In this document: positions 21,280 to 34,560 of the stretch, in pieces | How positions within the stretch are numbered: position 1 is the first letter of the stretch | How the letters are laid out: each line of letters opens with the position of its first letter | NCBI GenBank assembly: GCA_034769895.1 | Contig: CM068371.1 | Location: 399,605,469 to 399,669,468 of the forward strand | From: Magicicada septendecula | Taxonomy: Eukaryota > Arthropoda > Insecta > Hemiptera > Cicadidae | Length of the DNA stretch: 64,000 nt | Reading direction: 5' to 3' | The notes under the pieces: model-generated | Told to the model about the DNA's origin: nothing | The model's database searches: none | The model's input: only the letters and a program-made list of their open reading frames with translations | Translations under genes and position numbers: made by a program

Positions 21280-24162
21280 TGTAACATGACCAGGTGTTAC
21301 ATAACCTAGACATATGCCCTTAGATTTAATAAATACATAACGGTAATGTAAATAGATAATATAATGATAAGAGTAGCCAAGAAGAGAGGAACCATTGAAG
21401 AAGAAAGAAGAAAAAGTGCCACAAGAAGCAGTAAACCTAAACACTGCTTGACACTACAACCATACTATAACTGACACAAACTAATGGACAAATTAAATTC
21501 ACTTTAAGCTGTCAAGCGAGTCAGTGAATAACTTAAATGGAATGTGACATGCTAATAAAAACCATTAAATAAGAATCCGAATAATGGGATATCAGCATCA
21601 GCATTTGGCTGAGAATAAATCAACTATGACTAGTAACTATTAATGCCAAGGACTAAGATTAGATATGGCCACAATATAAGATTGAAGCTGTATTACAGTC
21701 TCAAATGTGCTTATGACAAGTAAAAATATTTGTAAGAGGGAACCTTATATAAATAAGCTACCTCATCAAGGTACCGAAATGTGAACTAATAAACGTTATT
21801 AAGGCATAAATCCGATACAAACGGTATGCCTCGGCAATGCCTAAAACAAACAATCATCAGTAAGGTGATTAGTAGAAAGTACTAGAAGTGTAAATCACAT
21901 ACACTGAACAATCTTTGTACCAAACATGGCGATAAGCATTATTAATATGTTATACAATTAATAGTTCAATTGCTAACTAATAGCATGGAGCAAAATAATG
22001 TGAAACAAAATGTCATAGTGAGTAAGTATAGTTCATAGCAATGTATAAGTTAAGGTTTAATCATAATATTCAGTAAATAAATATCAGTACGGCTATAATA
22101 GTGTTCTAGCATAGACGTTTAAGTGAAAAAACGCGATGTGGAACACAAACAATATTGATAAGAGAGAGTAATCGCCGGCTTTGATTAGCAGACGACAGCG
22201 CGAAGCCATATACCTGAACACTGTTTATTAAAAAATGTCAGTGAAAGTGTAAATAAACCAGTGTCAAACTATATCAAATTGAAGAGGAAAAAATATCCTT
22301 TAATTTGATAGTGATATGACCCCGATCGCAACTATAATAAGTGCGTGACAGGCGTTAGCATCATTTGTACATAATAAATAAGAAATCTGTTTATCAACAC
22401 TAACAACAACGACGGCTGTCAATCATTCTGGCGAAAGTCGGTTAAAAAACCGTTAGTGACAGTTGGAAAGACAATACATCACTTTCGTAACGCCTGGCTA
22501 AGCCAATCAGAAAATAGCTTAATAAGTAAAACAATCGCCTAAGGCTGATCAAAGCATAGGGTATATAAAGAAGAGCGGCTAATTGCCGTTAGACACTTTT
22601 AACGTTCATCCAGAGCGGCAGGTACGCTCGTCTCATCAAAATTTCTACTAACTGATAGCTTCATTGTAATAGTGCATCTATGGAATCATTTCGGCAACAA
22701 CAAAAAGTAACTACAAGATACTCTACATAGAAACAGTGCATCGAAGTGGAGTATTATTTTATTTAGTGCGGGAAAATAACGAACAGAAGAAATAATTAAA
22801 TAGTATCATATAAGGTCCTTTTTAGTCAGAAGCGGACCAATATTTTCTGTTCAAGTGGGTGTGTAGTGAATAACAATGGTCATTACAATCCGACCATTGA
22901 TGTGTTTAATTGAATTTTAATCGAAAGATTAAAAACACAAAGGTAACTGTGACAATTTATTCCATTACACTGAGTGCAATAACCTATATGTTTTGGTAAA
23001 CAAACCTGTACTGACGCATAACACTGAAACATTTTCTGTATTACACCATGTCTGAATTTATTTAATGGATTTGTCAATCCTATTTAAGTTGGATGTTAGT
23101 CATAAGTGATCTCACCATATAACTTTGTAAATAATTAATCAAGCGTGATGAACGCCTAACCTATAAAATAGGTTCGATTTTTATATTAGTAAACTAAAAG
23201 GCATTACTAGTCGATATTATATTATGAAATAATTAGCTATTGTGTAGGCATGAGCATTCTTTTTTGTGTTTCAAAGAACTTACGCCTGAGATATAAATGA
23301 TATTAATGTTTAAAGTAAAGAGTATCTGGACTTAACCAGAATTATTGTTTATGCTCTGAGCCAGTTATATAGGGTATGTAACAAAATATTTGCAATTGTA
23401 CATCAATGTATTCTTTTAATTATATTTGTTTGAATTCACTATCAAGGGTACAAATAAAACCCAATTATTAGCAGCATAACTTGACTTAATTTATTTCTAA
23501 AATCAGATAAATAATTCATTCAGAAGAATCAAAACAACTTTTAGTTGTGATTAAATATTGTTGAATTGCATTGCCATAAGGGCAATAAACACGATTTCAA
23601 TTTTTTAAAATTATTATTTGATTCTATTAATGGGTTTTCCACGGGATTTTCCCGAAATAAACCTGTGTGGCGCCCATTATTAAACAAGGTAACCTAACCT
23701 GGTAGATGAAATAAGTTGGTTTTGTAAACCGTCTTGGCAGCTTATTGATTTATTGAACTTCTGAACTTCCAGAAAACACGAACAGGTACGTGGAAGTGTA
23801 TTTTATTAATTCTATTGTCCAGACGTTACTAGACTTTACGTACTTAGACGACTATCAACCTGGAGGACGAGTTTCGCTGCTAGTATCAGCACGACGGTCA
23901 CCATCATCAAGCGACCAACTAGTACACTTTATTTTTAAATTTAAGCAACGTTATTGTTCAAATAATATTAATGCAATTATCTTATTTTTTATCTAAAAGA
24001 GGTCTTTTCAGACACTTATAATTTTGCAATTGTAAACACACTTTTAATAACATCTAATGCTACATTTTAATTACTTTATAAAATTAGTAACTTTCGATTT
24101 TCAACCACTACAACCTTTATTAATATTTTAAATATAAACACTAAATTTTTTAAATCGTTACA
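21280..24162 (+). mobile_element. Element A 3' LTR (2,883 bp)
   Basis: Same length as the 5' LTR, with the same TGTAAC/GTTACA ends, and followed by the ATAT target duplication. The internal region between the LTRs is only 3.6 kb, too short for gag plus pol. Confidence 0.95.
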
Positions 24163-24166
24163 ATAT

Positions 24167-26712
24167 GTTCCATTTATAAATAAATTTAGAAGAAAATAAT
24201 ATGATTAATTCAGAAAAAAGAATTAAATATAATCCAGAATAAATGTGAATATCTAACATTTGAAGGAGTAGAGAAGAAAAACAAAAAGAGTGTGATATAC
24301 AAGAGAAGGCAATAATTTGGAAACAAAGAGAAGAATCGGTTATTATAAGCAAATTATATAAAAAATCTAAAAAATAAAAACAATAATATAATGAGAACGA
24401 CCTATGACTAACTACTTATGAAACAATAATGGAAACAGTTAATCAAGAATAATGATTATGATATTACTCAGTTCTGAAGAAGCAAAGAAAAACAACTCAT
24501 ACCAAACATATGGAGAAGATGATTTTGAACAAATAATAATAATAAGACCTATATGAAACGCAAAGAGAAGAAGTACCACATGAAATATAATATAAATAAA
24601 TTAATTTTAATGAATGCGAAGGCGGATTAATGACTTTCTGAGAGAAAAGAAAGGAAAATATAATTAAATAATATGATCAAAATAACAACCTGAATATCAA
24701 TTACAAAAAAACTTTTGAAACAATTAATTATAATAAAATAAGACCATTCAAATAATGCATAAGAACCAAAGAGAAAATACATAAAAAAGTATGCTCTAAA
24801 GTAAATAACCAGAAGGAAGTATAATGAGAATTTAGATGTAGAAGGAAAAAAGTTTCACTATAACTAGTAACAAGAAATATTAACAAAAGTTTCCAACCAT
24901 AATTAAAAAAAATATATATAGGACGAGCTAAGAGTTTAGAAGAATATATATAATGAGAATAATAAGTATTAAGAAGAATAATTGAGATAGAAAATGTGAG
25001 ATAATCTGAGAAACTACGAAGTGAAGAATCCAAAGATATTTTTATTAGTCGACAATGAGACTAATTAATTTATTCGATGACTGACTGTAGATAATTCCAG
25101 CAGCATTATGTTTTTGAGCAGAGATGAATTTGCCTCTGGACTCAAATTGTAGAAGTGGTGTATGGCCAGCAGAGTTGTGAAGCCTACAGTGCCCCTCTGA
25201 ACTGCCCCAGCCCACATGATAGGGAACGTTAGGGAATTAATATCCCAAGCATACAACACGAAGTTTATAAGAAAAGGAAATATATAATAATAATAATAAT
25301 AATATATCTCAGAAGACACTAACTATCCAAGAAGGATCAAAAGTCAGATAAGTGACTATATATATAAAATTTATTAAGCTCAAATATAAAAAAGTCGATA
25401 TAGAAATGGAGAGGAAAATGAAGTATAAGAAACAATAAAATTGTCATAAGCAATTATTTCATCCATAATCAAGTCTGAAATAATTACTTCTGGAGGAGAG
25501 CAATCTGTAGCATGACAGATAAGCCCATAAAAATGAATAGTGAATTGATCATTAAAATAAAGTAATAACATGTTTAAATCCGAAGAAAGCAATATAATAA
25601 AGAATTAATTAAGAACCACCGTGCAGTACAATCATTGATTAAGATATAAGTTCATATAAAATAAATGTTACAAGTGATGAATCATCAAAACCAATTTTAA
25701 TAACTAATAAGGTGAAAAAATATAATACCCAGGAAGGTTAGGAGTAGGCAAGGAAGATACCCAGAACATAACTAAAACCACAACAAAGAGAAGAAAATCT
25801 GTTGTACGAGACCAGAAGAGTAGATAAGGAAGAAACCCAGAACAAGGCAAGATCCACCATAAAAGGTGATGCATTTGTATGAAACAAGAAGAGTAGGTGA
25901 AGAAGAAACCCAAAAACCCGATTACATCCGTAAGAAGATGAAGAAAGTACAATTATAAGAAACCAGAAGAAAAGAAGACATCAATGAAGAAACCAGAAGA
26001 AGACAGCATCCACAAGAAGAAGGAATGCTCTTGTAAAAAAAAACCCAAACCCCAAAATAAATAAATATAATAATAATAAAAAGCATAACAAAGTATCAAT
26101 GCAAAAACCCACATGTACAATAGATATAAGCCAAAAAAGTGTATAGAGTAAGAGTTGAAGGTGGACCAAGGTGAAATAATAATGTAATACTAAAGAACAA
26201 ATCTTCATTATAATCTACAAATAGATTTCTTGATTTTAATAAGACTATATAACCATTTAGAAATAGAATCAAGGAATGTAAAGAGAACCCGTGCAAGTTT
26301 TAGTATTATAAAAAATGAACATTATGTTTCATTATTGGTATTCACAAACTAAGTAAATAATGAAATGATACAACTTTGAAGTGACTTAATTTATGTTCAG
26401 AAATAATAAATAAAGTATTATCATGATAATATAATACATGTGTTTTAGTAAAGAACTGCCAATCTGTTTAAATGACATTCATTAGAATGATTTATAAAAC
26501 AAGAGCAGGCACAGAATAAAAAGTGAAGTGACAGGGTACATTTACCCAAAACCCAATTAAAAACAGATAAAAACTGTTCATAAAACTTAATATAAGGAAT
26601 ATAGAGTATAAGATTATAGTAAATAAGGTTTTGTTTATGTAGAATAAGATATGTAAAAATGTATTAGGAATATGCAAATTTAAAAAGGTCAGAACCACTA
26701 ACATTCTTTAAT
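24167..26712 (+). other. Element B 3' noncoding region, continued
   Basis: A- and G-rich sequence with no coding frame, the continuation of 14128-14751 after element A. Holds the block shared with A (24232-24275), the covarying hairpins (25113-25204) and GTTAGGGAATTA (25226-25237). From about 25700 it contains purine-rich repeats built around AAGAAGAAACCAG. Confidence 0.7.
25113..25204 (+). ncRNA. Element B paired 3' hairpins (candidate cis RNA element)
   Basis: First hairpin: TTTGAG-CAGAG, loop ATGAATTTGC, CTCTG, bulge GA, CTCAAA (25113-25146). Second: CAG-CAGAG (25167-25174) pairing with CTCTG-AA-CTG (25195-25204). The design equals that of element A at 20787-20876, but the six outer base pairs of the first hairpin are mostly different, each with a compensating change on the other arm. 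Confidence 0.65.
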
Positions 26713-27366
26713 TATAAAATATTTATTATAGGTATTATTGTTAATAACTAATTAAGATGTTAGAATGGAACAACATTCTTTATATATGATATTTGTTATG
26801 TATCATTATTAATCTCTGAGTATAAAAAAATGTCTGATTTGTTAAAGACAACTATTAATTGGAATTATTTGTTATATGTTAATAGTATGAAACATATATT
26901 AATTGTTATTTTGTTTACAAGAAGAAAATGTTTAATTTATGTTACAATATCAATGAAAGTCAGAGAGGGTATAACTCAATATGTATTATTTATAAAAATT
27001 TGTATGCAAAAACTGTTAGGAATCTAGGCCAAATGTTAATAACTAAACATCATCAAAACTGAGAAACTAAGTACATAAATACATTTAAACTGAAGGGATT
27101 TAGATAAGGTAAATCAGAAACAAAGCCATGTAATAAGAAATATAACTAAGAAAGTTTTTGTAAAATTATAGCCAGAATTATTAATAAAAATGGAAATGAC
27201 AGAACTCAAAAATTTGGAGAGGGGAGTCATATATTCCAACATAATATTTTAAAACTTAACCAATTCATCTAATTGCAAGAAATTAAGGGAATATAAACCT
27301 TTTATTACAATATGAAATTTAATAATCATTAATATAACTTGGTAATGGCAGAATTTGGAAAAGAAC
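26713..27366 (+). repeat. Right copy of element B 3' end, with polypurine tract and LTR start
   Basis: Near-identical to 9743-10395. The polypurine tract GGAGAGGGGAGT is at 27216-27227, so the 3' LTR should start at about 27228-27231 (CATATATTCCAACATAATA). As in element C the LTR start is not an obvious TG. Confidence 0.7.
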
Positions 27367-30300
27367 AGGAAGTTAGACCTTAGGACTAAGAAATTACAAA
27401 ATGAAGCAAAATATCATTTTTAGATCAAAAACTTAATAAAACGGCATTATTTGGTATTAAATTTCGCAGAATGAACTGAAGGATAAAATTAAGTAACAAC
27501 TAGCTAATAAATTTGAAGAATAACCAAAGTATAATCAGTTATATAATGTAACTTTATTACATGCACAGGATGCAAAATAAAATTTGAACAATGGAATGAA
27601 TAATATTGCTTTGGCTAAGATTTTAGTCGGAGATGAAGGAAGTAAGTTAGTTAATTATTGAACATTGTAAGGGACACTTGACACGAGCAATTTACTCATC
27701 TCAACCTAGTTACGAATACCGTAATGGCGAATAATTGTCTGAGCCGAAAGTGAAAATCGAGAGTTTCGGTAAAAAACATTTTTAAAGTTCAACACAGTGA
27801 AATAAACATATACCAACACTGAACTAACATTATACAGCACAGAACACCAGTGGAAATAACATTTAAACCCATTAAAACAGTAACTACACTTAACCATAAA
27901 AGTGCCTAACATACGACTAACCGACAAAAGTGAATCTGACTTAAATATACACTATTTTTCTGAATACAACACCAAAACTGAACCAGTGACACTCCACCAA
28001 CACAAGAAGGAAGAATTGCAGCCACCAGGACGTAAATTCATAAGGAAAACATCTTTATTTGAACGCCAAAACTGCGAGGTGATGACTTTCAATTTCTTAG
28101 GCGGCCATTGCTGATTACCCACAACTCAAATCAACACAGCCTCCTTCTGCCTACAAGACGGTTCACAACATATTTATTTATTTCTATACTTTGAATCTGA
28201 TATATTGTTACAGAATGTTTATGTGGGTTGTAAAAATTTGTTATTAGTGTTATTTAGTGTTAATTGTGTCAAAATGTAACTTCTCTTATCATTTACGGGT
28301 AAACCGTATTTCGCTCTGTTGCATTCAAATGTTGCCGCCTCGCCACCTGATTGGCGCACGGCTTTCTGCAGTGTTGACTCGGCTAGCGTTTTGCTTTAAC
28401 GCTTTCACTTCAATAATTCTTAGTTGTTATTATAATTTAATTGAATCAAACATACAGAAGTGCAGATTGAGAAGATTTATTAACCTTTTAGAATATTTCA
28501 ATTACTTTATGATACATCAAATTCGTTTTCTGCACCGGCTATTACACTTGTTCGGTTGGTACTTGCTCAGTTTCAGTGTTTGTATACAATTCTACTTTGA
28601 CGTTAATTTACAGTTATATATGGTTTTTCTCAGGGGTGTTAAAGTCCTTTCGGCTACAGAAATATATACTTACGGCTAACACACACAAAGTTATAACAAT
28701 TCTTAATCCTAGTTACATAAACAAATTAATATCTCATTATATTCAATTAAGTAATTACCAATGAAAACTTGTAAAGAAATTTTGGGTTAGTTTTCGTTTG
28801 TCAAATTTATTTATCAAAAGGTTCGTCAATTATTTATTATATTTTACCTTTAATAATTGCTAATCGATTAAAGTTTAAATAGTGAATTTAACAAAGCATT
28901 TATTTCTGAATCGGAATAGTGATCAGTGAAGTGAAATAGTTATTTATTAATTCTGACCAAAAAATTGTGAACTCGATAATGGGATAATGTTTATACTCAT
29001 CGGTTTTCCTGCTGAAGATCCTGAGGTCGTCTTCTTCTTCCGGATTACTCCTGGGATGTCGTCTTCTTGTATTTTCCAGAAGTTTATTCCTCTCGTCTCG
29101 ATGGTTTTCCTCGCTGACTCCGGCCTCGCATTCCTTCGGTTATCGTCCGTCTTCTTCTATTAAGATGTTCCAATGATCCTCATTTGGTGTCCGTTGTCGT
29201 CTCTCTTCTTCACTGCGTCTTCCCGTCTTCTTCAGATAATTATGGTTTGTTAATAATTTTTTTATTAAACAAAATTTTGTTCAGGATTCCCTGGACTATT
29301 GTTGTTATCTCCGTCTGGTTTAAATTAAGTTCAAATTTACTTTAATAATAAAATTTTAGTGCGAGAGCTGCTCGATCCACCCTCGGCGTTGGTCAATAAT
29401 ACAGTACTGAAAATCTAACGGTTTTTTGGCAATAAAATTCTTGTTGCTATGGTTATATAATAAATTATGCTAATTTTCATTGGTTATTAACTTAAGTCAT
29501 TGTTATGTTTTAACGTCTTTTTTAGTCTAATTTTACCAAAATATCTTCAAATGAAGATTCCTATCTTATACTAATAGCTAGAGTTATTACATGAGTATCA
29601 TTCTTCCTAATTTTTCATGATGATCATTTTGATATCCCTCATGCCCACTTTTGAATAGCTAATTACATTTTTACTATTTTCCATATTTATATTTTACATA
29701 TATTTTATTCAAAATTAGTCGTTATTCATATATCTTGGTACTAGGAATACTCACTTAATTGGTTTAACCATTTGGTATATTCTGCCTTAACTTTGGATAA
29801 TTATCTGTTCTCAAAACTACTAAATTTATATTCAACAGTTGGCCTAGAGCCTAGATTCTATTCTACTCCCATCTAACATTTCTTAATAATATATCTGGTA
29901 ATTCTAATACAATTTTATAAACAAAACAAACAATAAACATCAGTATTCCTAACTCTAATTCTTATTATAAAAAGATTCCTTGTCAGGTTCTAGCCTGAAA
30001 TAACTTTTAACTACCTTTTCTTTTCTCTACTATTATCTTGTTTATCCTATAATTTACTAAATAACAAAACTCTTACAATACTACTGATAAACTGTTCCTT
30101 ACATGATATGTCTTATATTCTAATCCCTTCACTTAAATATAGTGTCTATCCTTCTTATTCTACTACTCATTCTAATAACTTAATTCTTACCTTATTATAT
30201 AATTCTGACATCCTATTACCTAAATTTATAATATCACAATCAGTTTAATCTTACTTACTAATGTACATTTTATCAAAAATTGTTTAGCTGTTTATTACAG

Positions 30301-31589
30301 TCTGCTTATAAAATATTTTATTCTACACCCCCACTGCACTTTTCCTTTCATAGAAGGTTTCTTTAATTATTATCACTCTCACTTTGTCCCATTATATGCT
30401 ATACCTAGCACTTCACCACTTATTTAATTTTACACACATTTTTAACTTACTCACTTGTTTATTCCCACGATTTGTCTGATTATTTTATATCACTGTGTGA
30501 TTATGGTCATGAATAACTAATTTACTTCCAAATCACTCTGATCACTTTTAGTTATTACATAAATATTGCTTTTGTTTGGCTCAAAGCATCGTTTATTGGC
30601 TTTGGCTATTATCATTACTATTAGTTTGGGGTATGGTTAGTTTCTAGCTCCCTACCTTATATTATAAGTACATTCTTTTATCAACAAGATACATGTGACA
30701 TTATTACTTTCCATTATTCTTATTATCCTAGGTAAATCTCAGATACTACAATTATCAGTTCATTATTTTAATTACAATATACTGGTCATTATTTGGGATT
30801 ATTTGATTGCACTTAGGTCTCGGCTGCTTCTTCATTGTCTCTTGGTTCCTTTGGTATTTATCCGATCTACTGTGTCAGGTCATTGTCAGTTTAATAGTCA
30901 TTTGTCATTTATTGGGTTATTGATCTCTAAGTTTATAAGTTTTTGCCTCTTATTCTTATCTTCAGCTTTTTGTTTTATTATCAAATACAATTGGATCTTC
31001 ACTACCTTATGTCATGTTACAATACGTACTGTTAATTTTAAGAATTTACCTTGTAATGTTATACTTTTCAATCTTTGCCCTATTTCTCTGACTTTCCCTA
31101 ACATAGCTGTTCAAAGAACCTATATAAAAAATTTGTAATAATTCAAACGATACCCTGAGAATCGATTTACATATCGACAAGAGTCAAACTAACTAATTGT
31201 CAATAAAATTATTAATATATTTCCTATTTAAACAGTTTTTCATTTCTAATATAGATAACTAACATAATACTTCAATTTAAATAGAACTAACTACAAGAAT
31301 CTCACCACCAGAAGGAAGATAACCTCCAAACAGAAAATAAACATGTATCGATCGTTATTTGAGACAATTGTAAGTGGCAAGAGGTTTTAACAAATACACA
31401 AAAGTCTATAAAACAATTAAAATAAGTGATAATCGTTTTGGAACACCACGAAACTTAATTAATTAATTGTTTTTAAATTATAAAAAAAAAAATTTCTAAT
31501 TAAAAATTTTTTTTAAATAAACAATTTTATTTCTATACAAACACATATTTATATATTAGTAACAACACACAACAAAAGAATTCGTTACA
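27228..31589 (+). mobile_element. Presumed element B 3' LTR and/or unresolved insertions
   Basis: Follows the B polypurine tract and ends near GAATTCGTTACA (31578-31589), which resembles the LTR end of element A (AATTCGTTACA). If all of it is LTR it would be 4.4 kb, longer than its relatives, so it may include another insertion: from about 28980 to 31140 the plus strand becomes T- and C-rich, the mirror of the B and A 3' regions, and 28985-29240 read on the minus strand is rich in Arg and Glu codons like a gag tail, with stops. No convincing gene is present; the 140- and 147-codon plus frames here are hydrophobic by composition only. Confidence 0.4.
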
Positions 31590-31613
31590 ATATATATATA
31601 TATATATATATAT
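31590..31613. repeat. (TA)n target of element C
   Basis: An AT/TA microsatellite immediately left of element C; its continuation, ATATATATAC, is at 54961 on the right. The target duplication is taken as ATAT (31610-31613 and 54961-54964) but cannot be placed exactly in such sequence. Confidence 0.7.
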
Positions 31614-34557
31614 TATAACATTGCCAAACCCTGATCACATTTGATATTAAAAAGTATGTAAAAAATGCCAAGAAACAATATATTTCGATAGATAAATGAT
31701 AACGAGAATGAAAGTAGTAAATATAATCAATAGTGAAGGAGGAAGAATACAACCAAAGGTGGTTACAAAACAAGAAAATACGAACTAGACTGACAGACAA
31801 CTGACATTGACCCAACCCCAGAGATTGGCCAGATATTAACCAAAGTAAAGCGAGACAAGAAGACAGTGAAGAAAAAAGAAAAAAAAAAAATTACATGGCC
31901 ATAACAATTAACTCACAAGATTGTTTTAAAAGAGCATAATTTTTTATTATTGTTAATAATTTATGTTTAAATCTTTATTAGTGGTAACTTGTACATGACA
32001 GTATCTCAGCAATTGTTATACATAAAAAAACCATGTGTAGATATGATTGTATGTATATCCTTATCTATAGGTGATGTGTCAGCTGTTATGTTTAAAATTA
32101 CACTCATACAGACAGGGAATAGAAATGTGTGCGTGATTCAATCAGAGAACAAATTGTATATCCTACTATATACTTTGGAACTTTTACTAAGATTATTTCA
32201 GCAGTATGTATATTATTTCAGCATTATGTATTTGAAAGTATAAGGTTTTGGAGAGTTTATTTATTCGCTAATATTATTGCTGTTGCTACAGATGTAGTAG
32301 GTTTCAATTAACACAATATATTTTAACATTATTAAATTGTTGTTATTATTACTAATTATGACATTTCAGACCAATTTTTATCACTTTAATGACAATATAT
32401 ACAAAGTTATGTTTTATTTGAAAGATGTATTTACAATACCATGTTGCTTGCATATTATAAAATGATATGTGACAGTCTGAAGTTAACAAAAGAGACATGA
32501 ACTCATTAGATACAAAAACTTTGTAATAATAGTGAGATCGTGAGAAATATAAGGGTAATTAGAGATAGGTAGGGAGTGACAAAGATGAACAGTGAAGTGA
32601 TAAGTGTAATAAAATAAACAGCATATAATCTTAAGAAAAAAGAGTTAAACAAGTGTGACAAACCCAAAACATAAGCACATGTTAAATGAGCAATTAAGTT
32701 AAGTATATTAGACTGAAAGACACAAAGTAATTGTGAATGTAAAAAAAACAGAAAAAATATTATCTCAGTATAAAAATCACCAGGGTGATTACTGTTATAA
32801 AAGAGATGGTGTAGATATAACACTCACCAAATTTGTTCATTTGTTAATTTAAAGAAAGAAGTTATTGGCTTAATGTTTAAGGCAATAATTACCAGAAGAA
32901 ATAGTTTTACAGTAATATGTTAGTATGTTTTAAGTAAGTAAGGAATTTATAAAGAAAATAATAGCAATACCTTTATAAGAAATAATAGGCAAATTATATT
33001 AATTATGTGTAACGAAAGGGAACATGGCAGAATTATATTAAAACTTAGAAATAAGTAAATTATGTATTAACATAGTATTATCAATTTTGGACTAAAACAT
33101 TAATACATGACTTAGACCAATCTTGTAAGATATCAAACTAATCTTTGAAAGAAAATAGAAACATCTACGTAAAGATTACAACCATTGAAATTATCCCCAA
33201 GTAAATATAGCCATTATAAAATATTTATTCAAATTAAACAAAAAATTCAAAGTTTGATAACAATGTGTTTATTTTGAGATCGACCAGGTAGAATAATTAC
33301 GTTACCATGGAAACTGTGGAGTAACAAGAAAAAATACCGTTAGATTTTTTTACTGAATGCATGACGCTTTAATGGTATAGACGCTAATTTTCGAGTGACC
33401 AAAATTGTCAATTAAAACATAGCAAATATCAGAAAAAGTTACTACTAAGTGTATACCAAGACATAAGACAAGGACTGGAATCATATTATTGAAGTTGAGG
33501 CCAAATTAACGAAAAAAGAAAATAAATTACTACCAATTAAACTGGAAAAGATGCCTGATGTCCTGAACCCAGCAAATTAAAGAAGATTATAGTATAACCC
33601 ATGAATAACAGATCGTATGAATTCGCCATAACTACGGAAGTGATAAGTACCTCTTAAATTACCCAAAATATATAAATAAACTCACGTTAATTATCTCACT
33701 AAAGGTCGAAATCTCACTGAACTGAAATTAATTACTTTCAAAGATTAAAAGGAATACTAAGTCACTGACAATTTATAAACTAACCAATATAAACTGTTGT
33801 TAATGATCCATAACTTGTAAACACTTTTACTACACTGCGCTAAACAAATTATACCTACACAATATGTTAGTTAAGTTTACTTGATGTAAGGGTGTGTATT
33901 TTTATTGTTTTTAAACATTTGTAATCCTTTGAACGTAACCTCAAGAACCTATGACAAACCAACATTAATAACTTGTAACAATTTTCAACAGACGCCATCA
34001 TTAAACGTCTGATTATCAATTCAAATATCGATTGTCAAACCCTGTAATTGTCTCATATAAACAACCGGAGCATTTGTATTAGAATAATTTGTATTAAATT
34101 AATAACAATCACTAATAAAAAATGTGTAAGTATTGAGTGTAACCACGGTGTTATAATTTCATTAGGAGGTGCACAATATTTTATGTACATTTCAGCAGAC
34201 GACTAACGATTTACACAGCACACACAACGAATTGCTGAATGCTACAGTTGGCCTAGGCGGGCGGAAATATTTGAATTATTCAAACCGCCTGAGCTGCGCT
34301 GGTCATACACCTTTGAATTTTATTTTAATTGTTTTGAGAAAACAATTTGGCGCCACCGGGATTTTCTCACCCCTAGTGAACATCAGGTAAGAACATCAAG
34401 ACCTGGTTATTCGTACGTTCGCAACGGACGAAATCTGCGGAAGTTGCACGCATTTGAACTACGGATCGAGAAGACACGTTACACCCATCACACACAAATT
34501 GTACATTATCCACATTTTACAGAGTAAAACGGTAGCCGTACTCACGACAATATTAAA
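31614..34557 (+). mobile_element. Element C 5' LTR (2,944 bp)
   Basis: Starts TATAACATTGCC and ends ACAATATTAAA. The ends form an imperfect inverted repeat (TATAACATTG against TTTAATATTG) rather than TG..CA. It matches the split 3' LTR (41177-42082 plus 52923-54960, also 2,944 bp) with about seven or eight differences. A stem-loop with a GGCGCC palindrome in its loop is at 34336-34368, and a splice-donor-like CAGGTAAGA lies at about 34385. Confidence 0.88.
34336..34368 (+). ncRNA. LTR stem-loop with palindromic GGCGCC loop
   Basis: GAGAAAA (34336-34342) pairs with TTTTCTC (34362-34368); the 19-base loop holds the self-complementary hexamer GGCGCC (34349-34354). Palindromic hexamers in hairpin loops serve as kissing-loop dimerisation sites in retroviruses. 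The same structure is in the 3' LTR at 54739-54771. Confidence 0.45.
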
Positions 34558-34560
34558 AAG

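Larger units (their letters stand above)
14756..24162 (+). mobile_element. Element A: non-autonomous gag-like LTR retrotransposon, 9,407 bp
   Basis: Complete element with LTRs, primer site, polypurine tract and target duplication, but no protease, reverse transcriptase or integrase. About 61% of its length is LTR. It is inserted in the 3' noncoding region of element B. Its mobilisation must depend on enzymes of a relative such as B or C, whose 3' noncoding region it resembles. It fits the idea of large retrotransposon derivatives or the gag-only terminal-repeat elements described in plants. Confidence 0.9.

Noticed and set aside
25704..26208. Minus-strand frames rich in Phe/Leu
   Set aside because: Antisense shadow of the purine-rich B 3' region; composition explains the hydrophobicity.
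28257..28679. 140-codon plus-strand frame
   Set aside because: Inside the presumed LTR or unresolved repeat of element B; no recognisable domain.
30695..31138. 147-codon plus-strand frame with hydrophobic stretches
   Set aside because: It lies in T-rich sequence, where hydrophobic frames arise by composition; no family, start context or splice support.
34169..34390. 73-codon frame repeated at 54572-54793
   Set aside because: Part of the element C LTRs; overlaps the GGCGCC hairpin and a splice-donor-like site; no domain.
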